A DNA stretch of 18,444 nt from SVTX01 sp045659745 (GCA_045659745.1 JAZRCL010000002.1:1-18444); one strand, 5' to 3'; positions 6,310-13,334 are shown, counted from the stretch's first letter. Translations and numbers: made by a program. Notes: generated by a model not told the origin, from the letters alone.

Positions 6310-6338
6310 TTGACAAAATAGAACATGTGTGCTATAAT
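6310..6338 (+). promoter_or_regulatory. consensus promoter for the capsid operon
   Basis: TTGACA (6310-6315), 17-base spacer, TATAAT (6333-6338), both perfect. Flanked by O2 upstream and O3 over the start point. The spacer contains GAACATGTGTGC (6321-6332), one mismatch from a Gram-positive LexA (SOS) box core GAAC-N4-GTTC. Confidence 0.88.
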
Positions 6339-6345
6339 TTGGGCA

Positions 6346-6361
6346 GTTAAGGAGATTTAAC
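6346..6361. promoter_or_regulatory. operator-like site O3
   Basis: GTTAAG-GAGA-TTTAAC, 16 bases with the same half-site spacing as O4. It overlaps the expected transcription start and early transcribed bases of the capsid promoter, a position that would block initiation. Confidence 0.6.
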
Positions 6362-6410
6362 CAATTGTCTGAAAGTAATTTTGGCACGTGCTTATTTTTT
6401 TACAGTTAGA

Positions 6411-6426
6411 GTTAAGTTTACTTAAC
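6411..6426. promoter_or_regulatory. operator-like site O4, perfect palindrome
   Basis: GTTAAGTTTACTTAAC, perfect six-base half-sites around four bases. It lies in the operon leader, about 30 bases before the first start codon. It defines the motif shared by the other sites. Confidence 0.65.
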
Positions 6427-6457
6427 AATTACATAAATCAAAAGAAAGGCAGTTAAT

Positions 6458-6739
6458 ATGGCGTTTGCAGGAATGTGTCCATACTTAAAAAACACTAAAA
6501 AGGCAGACGGGGCGGTGTGCGAATGCGCGCGCTTTACTTTCCCCGACAAGCAGTCGCGCAGAGACGTTCTATACGGCTATTGCGGACATCCCGATGCGTG
6601 GAGAGGGTGTATGTTTAAGCTTATTATGGACAGGTATTATGACAGAAAATTTGCACAGGAGTCAGCTTCTCCTAAGGACAATAAAATATTGAAAAAATCT
6701 AAAAGCTCTGCGACGGGGAACTGTTGTGAGACGAGTTGA
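6458..6739 (+). CDS. cysteine-rich small protein, first gene of the capsid operon
   Basis: 93 residues, MAFAGMCPYL to NCCETS. The ATG follows AAAGG nine bases upstream. The first 51 residues hold Cys7, Cys21, Cys23, Cys42 and Cys51 plus His44 (C-P-Y, C-E-C-A, Y-C-G-H, G-C-M), a spacing that suggests metal binding (zinc or possibly an iron-sulfur centre). The last third is Lys/Ser-rich and probably unstructured, ending in a Cys pair. It overlaps the next gene by four bases (TTGA), so the two are translationally coupled. Being first behind the regulated promoter and directly before the terminase genes suggests an early regulatory or packaging-related role, but I recognise no family and make no functional claim. 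Confidence 0.75.
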   Translation: MAFAGMCPYLKNTKKADGAVCECARFTFPDKQSRRDVLYGYCGHPDAWRGCMFKLIMDRYYDRKFAQESASPKDNKILKKSKSSATGNCCETS

Positions 6740-7227
6740 ATTACTACGAGAAGTGGAAATCTGACTATGGACTTGAGTATATCCGCAGATACGCCGAGGA
6801 CGGACTTGACGATAACACGATAGCTGAACGCATAGGTGTGAAGCCTGCAACGTTCAGACGGTGGAAGAAAAAATATCCCGAGGTCTGCGAGGCGTTATTC
6901 CTCGGTCGCATTGGTTCGGACTTTGCGGTAGTTGAGGCGCTTTATAAGAAGGCTACGGGCTACAAGGTAAAGGTCAACAAGACTGTCAAGCTCAAACACT
7001 CGGATTTTGACCCTGAAACGGGGAAGAAAATAAGGGATTATGAGGAGCTTGCCACCGCAGTTGACGAAAGCTACGTACCTGCGGACATAAGGGCAGGGCT
7101 CTTCTGGCTCAAAAGCAGACAGCCTGAGCGTTGGTCTGAAAAGCAGGAGGGCAACTCGGACAGCAATTTTGCAGGTATTATAGAAATTCCCGAGGCTGAC
7201 AGTATTGACGTAGAAAGCGATGAATAA
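6736..7227 (+). CDS. terminase small subunit
   Basis: 163 residues from TTG 6736, the only plausible start, overlapping the previous stop. The small terminase recognises the packaging site on phage DNA and loads the large subunit. An HTH lies near residues 22-48: A-E-D-G-L-D-D-N-T-I-A-E-R-I-G-V-K-P-A-T-F-R-R-W. The middle has the R-x-G-S-D-F-A-V-V-E-A-L-Y-K-K-A-T-G-Y region common in small terminases of clostridial phages, and near 118-128 stands D-I-R-A-G-L-F-W-L-K-S-R, with Q-P-E-R-W after it, also typical. The acidic C-terminus overlaps the start of the large-subunit gene by eight bases. Length and position are normal for the family. Confidence 0.87.
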   Translation: MNYYEKWKSDYGLEYIRRYAEDGLDDNTIAERIGVKPATFRRWKKKYPEVCEALFLGRIGSDFAVVEALYKKATGYKVKVNKTVKLKHSDFDPETGKKIRDYEELATAVDESYVPADIRAGLFWLKSRQPERWSEKQEGNSDSNFAGIIEIPEADSIDVESDE

Positions 7228-8665
7228 TGGATCGAAAACTAAAAAGGTCGTGTGGAGACCTCAAAAGCGTCAAGCGGAATTTATGAGGAGACTTGAGGAT
7301 GAGGCGTTGTACGGCGGAGCGGCGGGCGGAGGAAAATCCGATTGCGCGCTTGCCGAGGCGTTGCGTCAGGTTTCAATTCCGCATTATCGCGGCTTGATAC
7401 TCCGAAAGACCTGCCCGCAGCTCTCCGAGCTTGTTGATCGCTCGCACGAGATATATCTGCCGTTTTGTCCCGACGCGGTATATAAAGATACAAAGCATGT
7501 CTGGGTGTTCCCGACTGGCGCAAAGATATATTTCGGTTCGCTTGCGCACGAAAAGGACAAGTACAATTACCAGGGAAAGCGCTTTGATTTCATTGATTTT
7601 GATGAGCTGACGCAGTTTACGTGGGACGAGTACAGTTATCTGTTCTCGCGAAACCGATCAAACGGTCCGGGAACAAGGTGCTATATTAGGGCGCAGGCAA
7701 ATCCCGGAGGTATTGGCCACGGCTGGGTAAAGGAAAGATTTATCACTCCCGCACCGCCCATGACTACTATTTGGGAAAAGGTCAAGATAAATACACCCGA
7801 CGGAAAAGAGATAGTAAGAAAAAAATCCAGAATATTTATTCCGTCAACCGTGTTTGACAACGAGATACTTCTCAAAAACAACCCCGATTATCTTATGCGA
7901 CTCGCAACTCTTCCCGAAAAGGAAAGGGCGGCTCTGCTTTACGGGGATTGGGACAGCTTTTCGGGACAGGTATTTACAGAGTGGAGAAACAACCCCGACG
8001 GGTACGAGGACAGAAAAAACACCCACGTGATACCCCCGTTCAGAATACCATTGGAGTGGAAGATAATTCGAGGATTTGACTGGGGTTATTCAAGACCCTT
8101 TTCGGTGGGTTGGTATGCAGAGGACAAGGAGGGCAGACTTTACCGCATACGCGAGCTTTACGGTTGCACGGGTACGCCTAACGAGGGCGTGCGTTGGGAC
8201 GCGTCAAAAATAGCACGGGAGATAAGGCGCATAGAAAGCGAAGATGTGAATTTGTGTGGGCGCAGTATTAGAGGCGTTGCAGATCCCGCGATATATCAAA
8301 AAAATGGCGGCGAGAGCATCGGAGAGATTATGGAAAAGCAGTTTGTATATTGGGACAAAGCCGACAACTCGCGTATTGCGGGTAAGCAGCAGGTACACAA
8401 CAGGCTTTGCTTTGATGATGATATGCGACCTCAGCTGTATGTGTTCTCGACCTGTAAAAATTTCATTCGCACCATTCCGTGTCTTGTATATGATAGCGCC
8501 GACGTCGAGGACGTGGATACGTCGGGTGAGGATCATATTTACGACGAGCTGAGGTACGTTTGTATGGAAAGACCTATCATTCGACAGAGAAGAGGTCAGA
8601 TAGTTCTGCCCTCAAATAACAATTTCCGACTAGATAATTACAACTCAAGTATAAGAATTAAGTAA
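7220..8665 (+). CDS. terminase large subunit (DNA-packaging ATPase/nuclease)
   Basis: 481 residues. It is the motor that pumps DNA into the prohead and cuts the concatemer. The Walker A loop GGAAGGGKS is at 32-40, Walker B F-D-F-I-D-F-D-E at 122-129 with catalytic Glu129, and the coupling-region motif N-P-G-G-I-G-H-G-W-V at 161-170. The RNase H-like nuclease domain begins near 283 with G-F-D-W-G (Asp287), then V-A-D-P-A (Asp355) and H-I-Y-D-E-L-R-Y (Asp442), giving the three expected metal-binding aspartates. Both domains look intact. ATG 7220 overlaps the small-subunit end; the ribosome site is weak, in line with coupling. The length is close to the usual 450-550 residues. Confidence 0.95.
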   Translation: MNNGSKTKKVVWRPQKRQAEFMRRLEDEALYGGAAGGGKSDCALAEALRQVSIPHYRGLILRKTCPQLSELVDRSHEIYLPFCPDAVYKDTKHVWVFPTGAKIYFGSLAHEKDKYNYQGKRFDFIDFDELTQFTWDEYSYLFSRNRSNGPGTRCYIRAQANPGGIGHGWVKERFITPAPPMTTIWEKVKINTPDGKEIVRKKSRIFIPSTVFDNEILLKNNPDYLMRLATLPEKERAALLYGDWDSFSGQVFTEWRNNPDGYEDRKNTHVIPPFRIPLEWKIIRGFDWGYSRPFSVGWYAEDKEGRLYRIRELYGCTGTPNEGVRWDASKIAREIRRIESEDVNLCGRSIRGVADPAIYQKNGGESIGEIMEKQFVYWDKADNSRIAGKQQVHNRLCFDDDMRPQLYVFSTCKNFIRTIPCLVYDSADVEDVDTSGEDHIYDELRYVCMERPIIRQRRGQIVLPSNNNFRLDNYNSSIRIK

Positions 8666-8683
8666 AAGAAAGGAAAACAGACA

Positions 8684-10288
8684 TTGAACAGCAAAAATAA
8701 TTCTACGCCGAATATCAAGGAGGCGTTTGATATACTCAGGGAATACAAGAGAGGGAAGAGCGCTCTGGAAAGCAGAATATCATCAGAGCGTGAGTTCTGG
8801 CAGAGCAGATGCGTACCTTCATCAAATAATTCGTCGGCGTGGCTATTTAACAGTATTGTAAGTAAACACGCGGATATTATAGACAATATGCCGTCCTGTA
8901 GCTGTCTGCCTCGCGAGGAATGCGATGAAAAGGATGCTTCAACTCTTTCGCAGATAATCCCGATAATTATTGACCGATGCAATTTCAAGGAAATATATTC
9001 CGATAACTCCTGGCTCAAGCTAAAATACGGCGCGGCGATATACGGAGTCTTCTGGAACAATGCACTTGAGGAGGGACTTGGTGATATTGACATACGTCCG
9101 CTCAGAGTTGAGGACGTATTCTGGGAGAGTGGCGCACGCAATATCCAGGATAGCAAAAATCTTTTCGTGTGCGGAATCTGGGATAAGGACGCACTTGACA
9201 ACGCCTATCCCGACGCAAAGATAGCCGAGCACAAGAGGGAGATCGACGGTGTAGGTCTTGAGGTGTATGGCGCGGGCTTTGACTCTCAGAACAAGTGTGT
9301 AGTTGTGGACTGGTACTACAAGAAGTTTGACGACTACGGAATACCAAGACTTCATTTGTGTAAGTTCTGCGGAGATGTAATACTGTATTGCTCGGAGAAT
9401 GATAAGGAGTGTGCTTGCGGTTGGTACGAGCATGGTCAATATCCCGTTATATTTGACTCGCTGTATCCCGACGAGGAGAGTGTTCACGGCTTTGGAGTTA
9501 TTGCCGTGGCTAAAAACTCGCAAAACTCAATCGACCGATTAGACAACAATATCCTTGAGTATGCCGATTGGTCGTCCAAGGCAAGATTCTGGGCAAAGAA
9601 GAGTCTTGGCGTCAACGAGAAGGAGTTCCGTGATTTATCCAAAAGTATCGTTGAGGTCGAAGGCGATATAGATGAAGAAAAGCTCAAACAGATAGAATTG
9701 GCGCGTCTTGACGAGTCACTCCTTGAGCTGCGACGTCTTAAAATAGACGAGCTTAAGGAGACCACCGGCACACGTGACTTCCTTCAGGGAGGCACGACGG
9801 GCGGAGTCGTTGCCGCGACGGCTATAAAGAGACTTCAGGACTCGGGGGAAAAGTTCTCCAGAGACGGTATTGAGGGCTCGTGCCGCGCGTATGCAAAAAT
9901 TATATCTCTTGTAATAGAGCTTATAAGACAGTTCTATGATACACCCAGATATTTCAGAGTAAAGGGCGAGTGCGGTGACTCCGAGTATATTTGTTATTCC
10001 GGAATTCTCTCCGAGAAAAACAAAAGAAAAAGTCAGGGCGGGGAGCTTATCCGCAGACCGCATTTCGACATTGAGATAAGCACCTCGAAAAAGTCGTCTA
10101 ATTTTGCGGAGAGCGCAAATTCCTTGGCTCGCGAGCTTTACGACAGCGGGGCATTTAAGCCTGAAAATGCGCGTCAGACGCTTATTATGCTTGAGCTTAT
10201 GAGCTTTGACGGTATTGGCAAGGTAAAGAAAATGCTCAGGGATATGTGTGATGCGGCGGACTCTGCAAAAGCTTGTGAAAATGATTGA
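8684..10288 (+). CDS. portal protein
   Basis: 534 residues from TTG 8684 behind GAAAGGAAAA. The portal forms the dodecameric ring at one capsid vertex through which DNA enters. Evidence is position between the large terminase and the protease/scaffold/capsid genes, length, and portal-like features: an N-terminal region with W-L-F-N-S-I-V-S-K-H-A-D, a central wing region with acidic and aromatic stretches, and a late segment E-T-T-G-T-R-D-F-L-Q-G-G-T-T-G-G-V-V-A-A-T-A-I-K-R, then a long helix (F-S-R-D-G-I-E-G-S-C-R-A-Y). This matches the stem/tunnel-loop arrangement of portals paired with N4-gp56-type capsids. A Cys pair set (CKFCGDV, CACG near 225-250) may bind a metal. The end overlaps the Prp-like gene by eight bases. 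Confidence 0.85.
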   Translation: MNSKNNSTPNIKEAFDILREYKRGKSALESRISSEREFWQSRCVPSSNNSSAWLFNSIVSKHADIIDNMPSCSCLPREECDEKDASTLSQIIPIIIDRCNFKEIYSDNSWLKLKYGAAIYGVFWNNALEEGLGDIDIRPLRVEDVFWESGARNIQDSKNLFVCGIWDKDALDNAYPDAKIAEHKREIDGVGLEVYGAGFDSQNKCVVVDWYYKKFDDYGIPRLHLCKFCGDVILYCSENDKECACGWYEHGQYPVIFDSLYPDEESVHGFGVIAVAKNSQNSIDRLDNNILEYADWSSKARFWAKKSLGVNEKEFRDLSKSIVEVEGDIDEEKLKQIELARLDESLLELRRLKIDELKETTGTRDFLQGGTTGGVVAATAIKRLQDSGEKFSRDGIEGSCRAYAKIISLVIELIRQFYDTPRYFRVKGECGDSEYICYSGILSEKNKRKSQGGELIRRPHFDIEISTSKKSSNFAESANSLARELYDSGAFKPENARQTLIMLELMSFDGIGKVKKMLRDMCDAADSAKACEND

Positions 10289-10721
10289 TGCAGGATTTTT
10301 CAGGGAAAATGACGGCTTCAGAGTCATAATCACGGGACACGCAGGCTATGCTCCTGAGGGTCAGGACATAGTTTGCGCCTCGGTGTCATCTCTTTTTTAT
10401 GCTATGGTAGGGTATTTGCATACCTTAAAGGGTAGCAAGTGCAAGGTACATAAATTGCAGAAGGGGTATGCCGAGATGAGCTGCGCGACAGTCGGTGAGG
10501 AGGCTGTACGTATGACCTGCATTGGTATTTTGCAGGTCAGCGAGCAGTATCCTCAATGTGTCAGGCTACATAATGAAATTTGGAAATCACGTTTTGGCGC
10601 ACCTAAAGGTGTGAATATGGCAGCCCCGAGCCTATCGGGAGATCAAAAAAGGAGTATATATACATGGAAGAAAAGGCTTTTTCAGATATTTCCGTGCAGG
10701 AAGACATTACGGACGAGGTAA
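10281..10721 (+). CDS. phage-encoded Prp-type cysteine protease (probable prohead protease)
   Basis: 146 residues from ATG 10281; an earlier in-frame start (10251) is possible but the family begins near M-I-D-A-G-F-F-R. The motif G-H-A-G-Y-A-P-E-G-Q-D-I-V-C-A-S-V-S-S-L holds His20 and Cys32, spaced twelve apart as in Prp (YsxB), the Firmicutes protease that removes the N-terminal extension of ribosomal protein L27 at LNLQFFA. In staphylococcal phages the host Prp also trims capsid and scaffold proteins. Here the gene sits between portal and scaffold, the usual place for a prohead protease, and the capsid protein carries a matching N-terminal motif (T-D-L-Q-L-F-G-A). Prp is usually about 105-115 residues. 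The extra ~40 residues after E-I-W are basic and overlap the scaffold gene by 58 bases, so the tail may be dispensable. Confidence 0.85.
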   Translation: MIDAGFFRENDGFRVIITGHAGYAPEGQDIVCASVSSLFYAMVGYLHTLKGSKCKVHKLQKGYAEMSCATVGEEAVRMTCIGILQVSEQYPQCVRLHNEIWKSRFGAPKGVNMAAPSLSGDQKRSIYTWKKRLFQIFPCRKTLRTR

Positions 10722-11113
10722 TACCGGAGGAAACCTCGGAGTCTGTAGAGCAAAATGAAAGACGCGAATACGATGAGCTTATTCGCACAAAATACAAAAA
10801 ATTCTATACGGAAGATACACAAAAAATGATAAACAGACGCTTCCGTAAATACAAGGAGCTTGAAGCCCGCGCGCAAATGCTGGAAGAAGAAAAGGCGCAG
10901 TTTGAGGAAACTCTTAAGGCAGAGAAGGACAGAATTGCCAAGGAAACTGAAGAACGCCTTATATCAAGCATCAGAGCGCGACATACACGTCCCGAAGAAA
11001 ACGGGATACTTGTGGGCAAGGCTCAATCAAAGAGAGACGTATCAAACCTTACTCGCGCAGAGCGCGCGGAGCTGGCTCGACGCGTATCTATTGGAGAAAC
11101 TATAAAAATCTAA
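10664..11113 (+). CDS. capsid scaffold protein
   Basis: 149 residues from ATG 10664 behind AAAAAAGGAG. The sequence is nearly all charged helix: an acidic N-terminus (1-32), a Lys/Glu/Arg-rich coiled coil at about 40-105 (E-L-E-A-R-A-Q-M-L-E-E-E-K-A-Q-F), and a basic C-terminal helix (L-T-R-A-E-R-A-E-L-A-R-R). That layout, with the position just before the major capsid gene, is typical of scaffolding proteins, whose basic end binds capsid subunits during prohead assembly. It carries no LQFFA-like cleavage motif at its own N-terminus. It overlaps the protease gene by 58 bases in another frame. The call rests on architecture and position, not on a recognised domain. Confidence 0.75.
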   Translation: MEEKAFSDISVQEDITDEVIPEETSESVEQNERREYDELIRTKYKKFYTEDTQKMINRRFRKYKELEARAQMLEEEKAQFEETLKAEKDRIAKETEERLISSIRARHTRPEENGILVGKAQSKRDVSNLTRAERAELARRVSIGETIKI

Positions 11114-11139
11114 TTAAAAAATAAAAGAAAGGTATTAAA

Positions 11140-12420
11140 ATGGCAGAATTTATAACAGATCTTCAGCTTTTCGGCGCGGGTGAGAATGTTCACGGTACCG
11201 AAAGCTACATAAACGCCGAGAACGGCAATACTACAAGCTACGGAGAAGGCGGTCTTTCTCCCGAAATGAAAACATATTATTCCGATTACCTCATTGACAA
11301 CGCAGAGCCCGCTCTCGTTCACGATATGTTTGCGCAGAAGGTAAACATTCCCGCAGGCAACGGAAAGACTATTCAGTTCCGCAAGTATAATCCTCTTCCC
11401 AAGCTTACAACACCCATGGCAGAGGGCGTCACTCCCACGGGACAGACTATGAACGCTAGCACTGTAAACGCGACTGTTTCTCAGTACGGCGGCTACGTTG
11501 AGTTTACGGATATGCTTCTTATGAGCTCTATTGACAACAATCTCTGCGCGGCAACCAAGCTTCTCGGCTCGCAGGCAGGAAGAACGCTTGATGCAATCTC
11601 AAGAGAGGTGCTCGTCGGTGGTACTAACGTACAGTACGCAGAGGGTCAGGTGTCTGCAAGACATATTCTCAAGGGCGGAAACTCGAAAGAAAGCGAAAAT
11701 CATTACCTTACTGTTGAAGCTATTCGCAAGGCAGTGAGATTCCTCAAGAAGCAGAATGCGGAAAAAATAAACGGCAGCTATATTGCAATCATTCACCCCG
11801 ATTGCGTATATGATCTTACAAGCGACCCTAACTGGAAGTATCCTCATCAGTATGCATCTCCCGAGGAAATATTTGAGGGTGAGATAGGTAAGATCGAGGG
11901 CGTAAGATTTATTGAGAGCACAGAGGCAAAGGTGTTCCATGCTCCCGATCTTACACCGACAAGCAGAAACATAACAGTTGCCGCTACAAGCCAGATGGGA
12001 TCTAACATTATAACTATTAGGGAAAGCACCGAAGGACTCGTTGGCAGATTCGTATCGAACGGCGCAGCCAAATTTTACGTCGGAGGAGTTGACGGACAAA
12101 ATCTTTTGGTTTATGGCGACAGAACCTGTACCACTCCTTCTACGCCCCTTCTTACTGAGGGTAGCATCCTGTGTCCCGGTGAGGCAGGAATGGAGGGCAG
12201 AGACGTTTACGCTACTCTTATTTTCGGTGACAATGCGTTTGGTACGACCTCAATTACAGGCGGCGGTATTGAGCATATCGTTAAGCAGCTTGGCAGCGCA
12301 GGCTCAGCAGACCCCCTCAATCAGAGAGCAAGTGTGGGCTGGAAGGCTACAAAGGCAACGGTAAGACTTGTTGAGGCGTTTATGGTCAGAATTGAGACAA
12401 CGGCTTCGGCAAACAATTAA
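11140..12420 (+). CDS. major capsid protein, N4-gp56 family
   Basis: 426 residues from ATG 11140 behind AAAGG. It is the shell subunit of the phage head. It resembles the N4-gp56 family: F-R-K-Y-N-P-L-P near 82, T-P-M-A-E-G-V-T-P-T-G near 91, V-S-Q-Y-G-G-Y-V-E-F-T-D near 113, I-I-H-P-D-C-V-Y-D-L near 223 and G-K-I-E-G-V-R-F-I-E-S near 251, all in the expected order. The N-terminus M-A-E-F-I-T-D-L-Q-L-F-G-A-G resembles the L27-type Prp cleavage motif (NLQFFA), suggesting removal of the first 11-13 residues by the protease encoded two genes upstream. The whole frame is intact with no internal stop. It is followed closely by the small head gene, 26 bases on. Confidence 0.93.
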   Translation: MAEFITDLQLFGAGENVHGTESYINAENGNTTSYGEGGLSPEMKTYYSDYLIDNAEPALVHDMFAQKVNIPAGNGKTIQFRKYNPLPKLTTPMAEGVTPTGQTMNASTVNATVSQYGGYVEFTDMLLMSSIDNNLCAATKLLGSQAGRTLDAISREVLVGGTNVQYAEGQVSARHILKGGNSKESENHYLTVEAIRKAVRFLKKQNAEKINGSYIAIIHPDCVYDLTSDPNWKYPHQYASPEEIFEGEIGKIEGVRFIESTEAKVFHAPDLTPTSRNITVAATSQMGSNIITIRESTEGLVGRFVSNGAAKFYVGGVDGQNLLVYGDRTCTTPSTPLLTEGSILCPGEAGMEGRDVYATLIFGDNAFGTTSITGGGIEHIVKQLGSAGSADPLNQRASVGWKATKATVRLVEAFMVRIETTASANN

Positions 12421-12446
12421 TTATCTAAAAAGGAAGGTATTTTTAT

Positions 12447-12815
12447 ATGTCAGAGACAACTACAAACTACAATGAGGCGATTGTCGCCCTCAAAAATGAA
12501 TACGAGGAAAAGCTTGCCGTTATGCAGGCGGAATGCGCTCTTCTCAAAGAGGAGATAAACGGCAAGGCATCAAAGGAAGCAGAGGAGCTTGCAAAGGCAG
12601 AGGCGTATCTTAACGAATACGTTGACGTAAAGCTCTTCCGTGACTCCGACAAGTACAGCGACGACGTTTACGTTGCGGTAAACGGTCAGAACTGCCTCAT
12701 CAAGCGCGGTGAATGGGTAAAGATCAAGCGTAAGTTCGCGATGGTTCTTGACCAGTCCGAGATACAGGATATGAAGACCAGTGAGCTCATTGCTGCGACT
12801 CAGAGCGCGTCCTGA
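12447..12815 (+). CDS. small head-associated phage protein, uncharacterised
   Basis: 122 residues from ATG 12447 behind AAGGAAGG. The N-terminal 55 residues are a charged coiled coil (E-E-K-L-A-V-M-Q-A-E-C-A-L-L-K-E-E). Then comes Y-V-D-V-K-L-F-R-D-S-D-K-Y-S-D-D-V-Y-V-A-V-N-G, followed by I-K-R-G-E-W-V-K-I-K-R-K-F-A-M-V-L-D-Q-S near 83-103. Short proteins with this V-x-V-N-G...I-x-R-G-x-x-V-x-I pattern commonly follow the capsid gene in clostridial phages and are left as hypothetical. A capsid-associated or connector-adjacent role is possible from position only. It is co-transcribed with the capsid gene. Confidence 0.75.
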   Translation: MSETTTNYNEAIVALKNEYEEKLAVMQAECALLKEEINGKASKEAEELAKAEAYLNEYVDVKLFRDSDKYSDDVYVAVNGQNCLIKRGEWVKIKRKFAMVLDQSEIQDMKTSELIAATQSAS

Positions 12816-12827
12816 TAGGTGAGTATT

Positions 12828-13109
12828 ATGGAGGGCTATAATAAGGAGCTTTGCGAGGAGAGACACGCTCGCATAGAGGAAAGACTCTCCAAGCACGGCG
12901 AACAGATAGACAGCCTTGAAAAATGCGTTATCAAGCTGACAGAAATGATAGAGCGTCACGACAACGAATGTAAGGATAGCGACCAGCGCATTTCTGCCAT
13001 AGAGACAAAGCCCCTGGCTACTATTGGTAAGATATGCGGATACGCTGTGACGGCAATTCTTGGCGCACTGTCAAGCTGGCTTGTGCAGTATTTTGAGCTG
13101 TTAGGATAA
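12828..13109 (+). CDS. XhlA-like coiled-coil membrane protein (holin-associated type)
   Basis: 93 residues from ATG 12828; AGGTGA at 12818-12823 is its ribosome site, so I prefer this to the GTG at 12819. Residues 5-65 form a charged coiled coil with repeated E-x-x-H-x-R-I-E-E-R-L-S-K-H-G-E-Q-I pattern. One transmembrane helix follows (about 70-88, I-C-G-Y-A-V-T-A-I-L-G-A-L) with a very short tail. This is the XhlA (haemolysin/holin-partner) layout of Gram-positive phages, where the protein helps lysis. No endolysin gene is next to it, so a lysis function is uncertain here. It is the last gene of the capsid operon, just before a strong hairpin. Confidence 0.72.
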   Translation: MEGYNKELCEERHARIEERLSKHGEQIDSLEKCVIKLTEMIERHDNECKDSDQRISAIETKPLATIGKICGYAVTAILGALSSWLVQYFELLG

Positions 13110-13114
13110 AATAC

Positions 13115-13142
13115 CCCCTGCCGAGATTTGTCTCGGCAGGGG
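13115..13142 (+). terminator. strong hairpin at the end of the capsid operon
   Basis: Perfect 12-base-pair stem CCCCTGCCGAGA / TCTCGGCAGGGG around a TTTG loop, five bases after the last stop codon. It is not followed by a T run on this strand (AGAATAAAAA), so it may terminate weakly or protect the mRNA 3' end. Confidence 0.65.
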
Positions 13143-13149
13143 AGAATAA

Positions 13150-13285
13150 AAACCACCGTAAGCATGGCAAAAACAAAATACGGAATGCGGTCATTTCGTA
13201 AAAATCGGTTGTGTGTTTTTGCAACAGACGGTGTATGAATTATTATAAACAGGCGCAAAGGACAGCTTTTGCGCCTGTAATTTTT
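13150..13285 (+). other. possible short structured RNA between the capsid operon and the toxin unit
   Basis: CACCGT (13154-13159) and GCAAAAAC (13167-13174) pair with GTTTTTGC (13215-13222) and ACGGTG (13228-13233), forming an interrupted long stem. The terminator at 13249-13285 follows. No promoter or protein-like frame was found; a 24-codon frame at 13164 lacks a ribosome site. Confidence 0.3.
13249..13285 (+). terminator. Rho-independent terminator
   Basis: Stem ACAGGCGCAAA (13249-13259) pairs perfectly with TTTGCGCCTGT (13268-13278) over an eight-base loop, then AATTTTT. It separates the capsid operon from the toxin promoter that follows at once. Confidence 0.85.
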
Positions 13286-13287
13286 AA

Positions 13288-13316
13288 TTGACAAAGTGTA
13301 GTAGAAATATTATAAT
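13288..13316 (+). promoter_or_regulatory. perfect consensus promoter of the RNase/barstar unit
   Basis: TTGACA (13288-13293), 17-base spacer, TATAAT (13311-13316). The start point is near 13323, only about a dozen bases before the ATG at 13335, which follows GAAGGGAGAAAG. Confidence 0.88.
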
Positions 13317-13334
13317 AGAAGGGAGAAAGAGAAA

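Noticed and set aside
6385..6401. Possible attenuator (GCACGTGC then T run) in the capsid operon leader
   Set aside because: The self-complementary core leaves too short a stem once a loop is allowed; not a credible terminator.
13164..13238. 24-codon basic frame between the capsid operon and toxin unit
   Set aside because: No ribosome site and it overlaps the interrupted stem; not supported as a gene.
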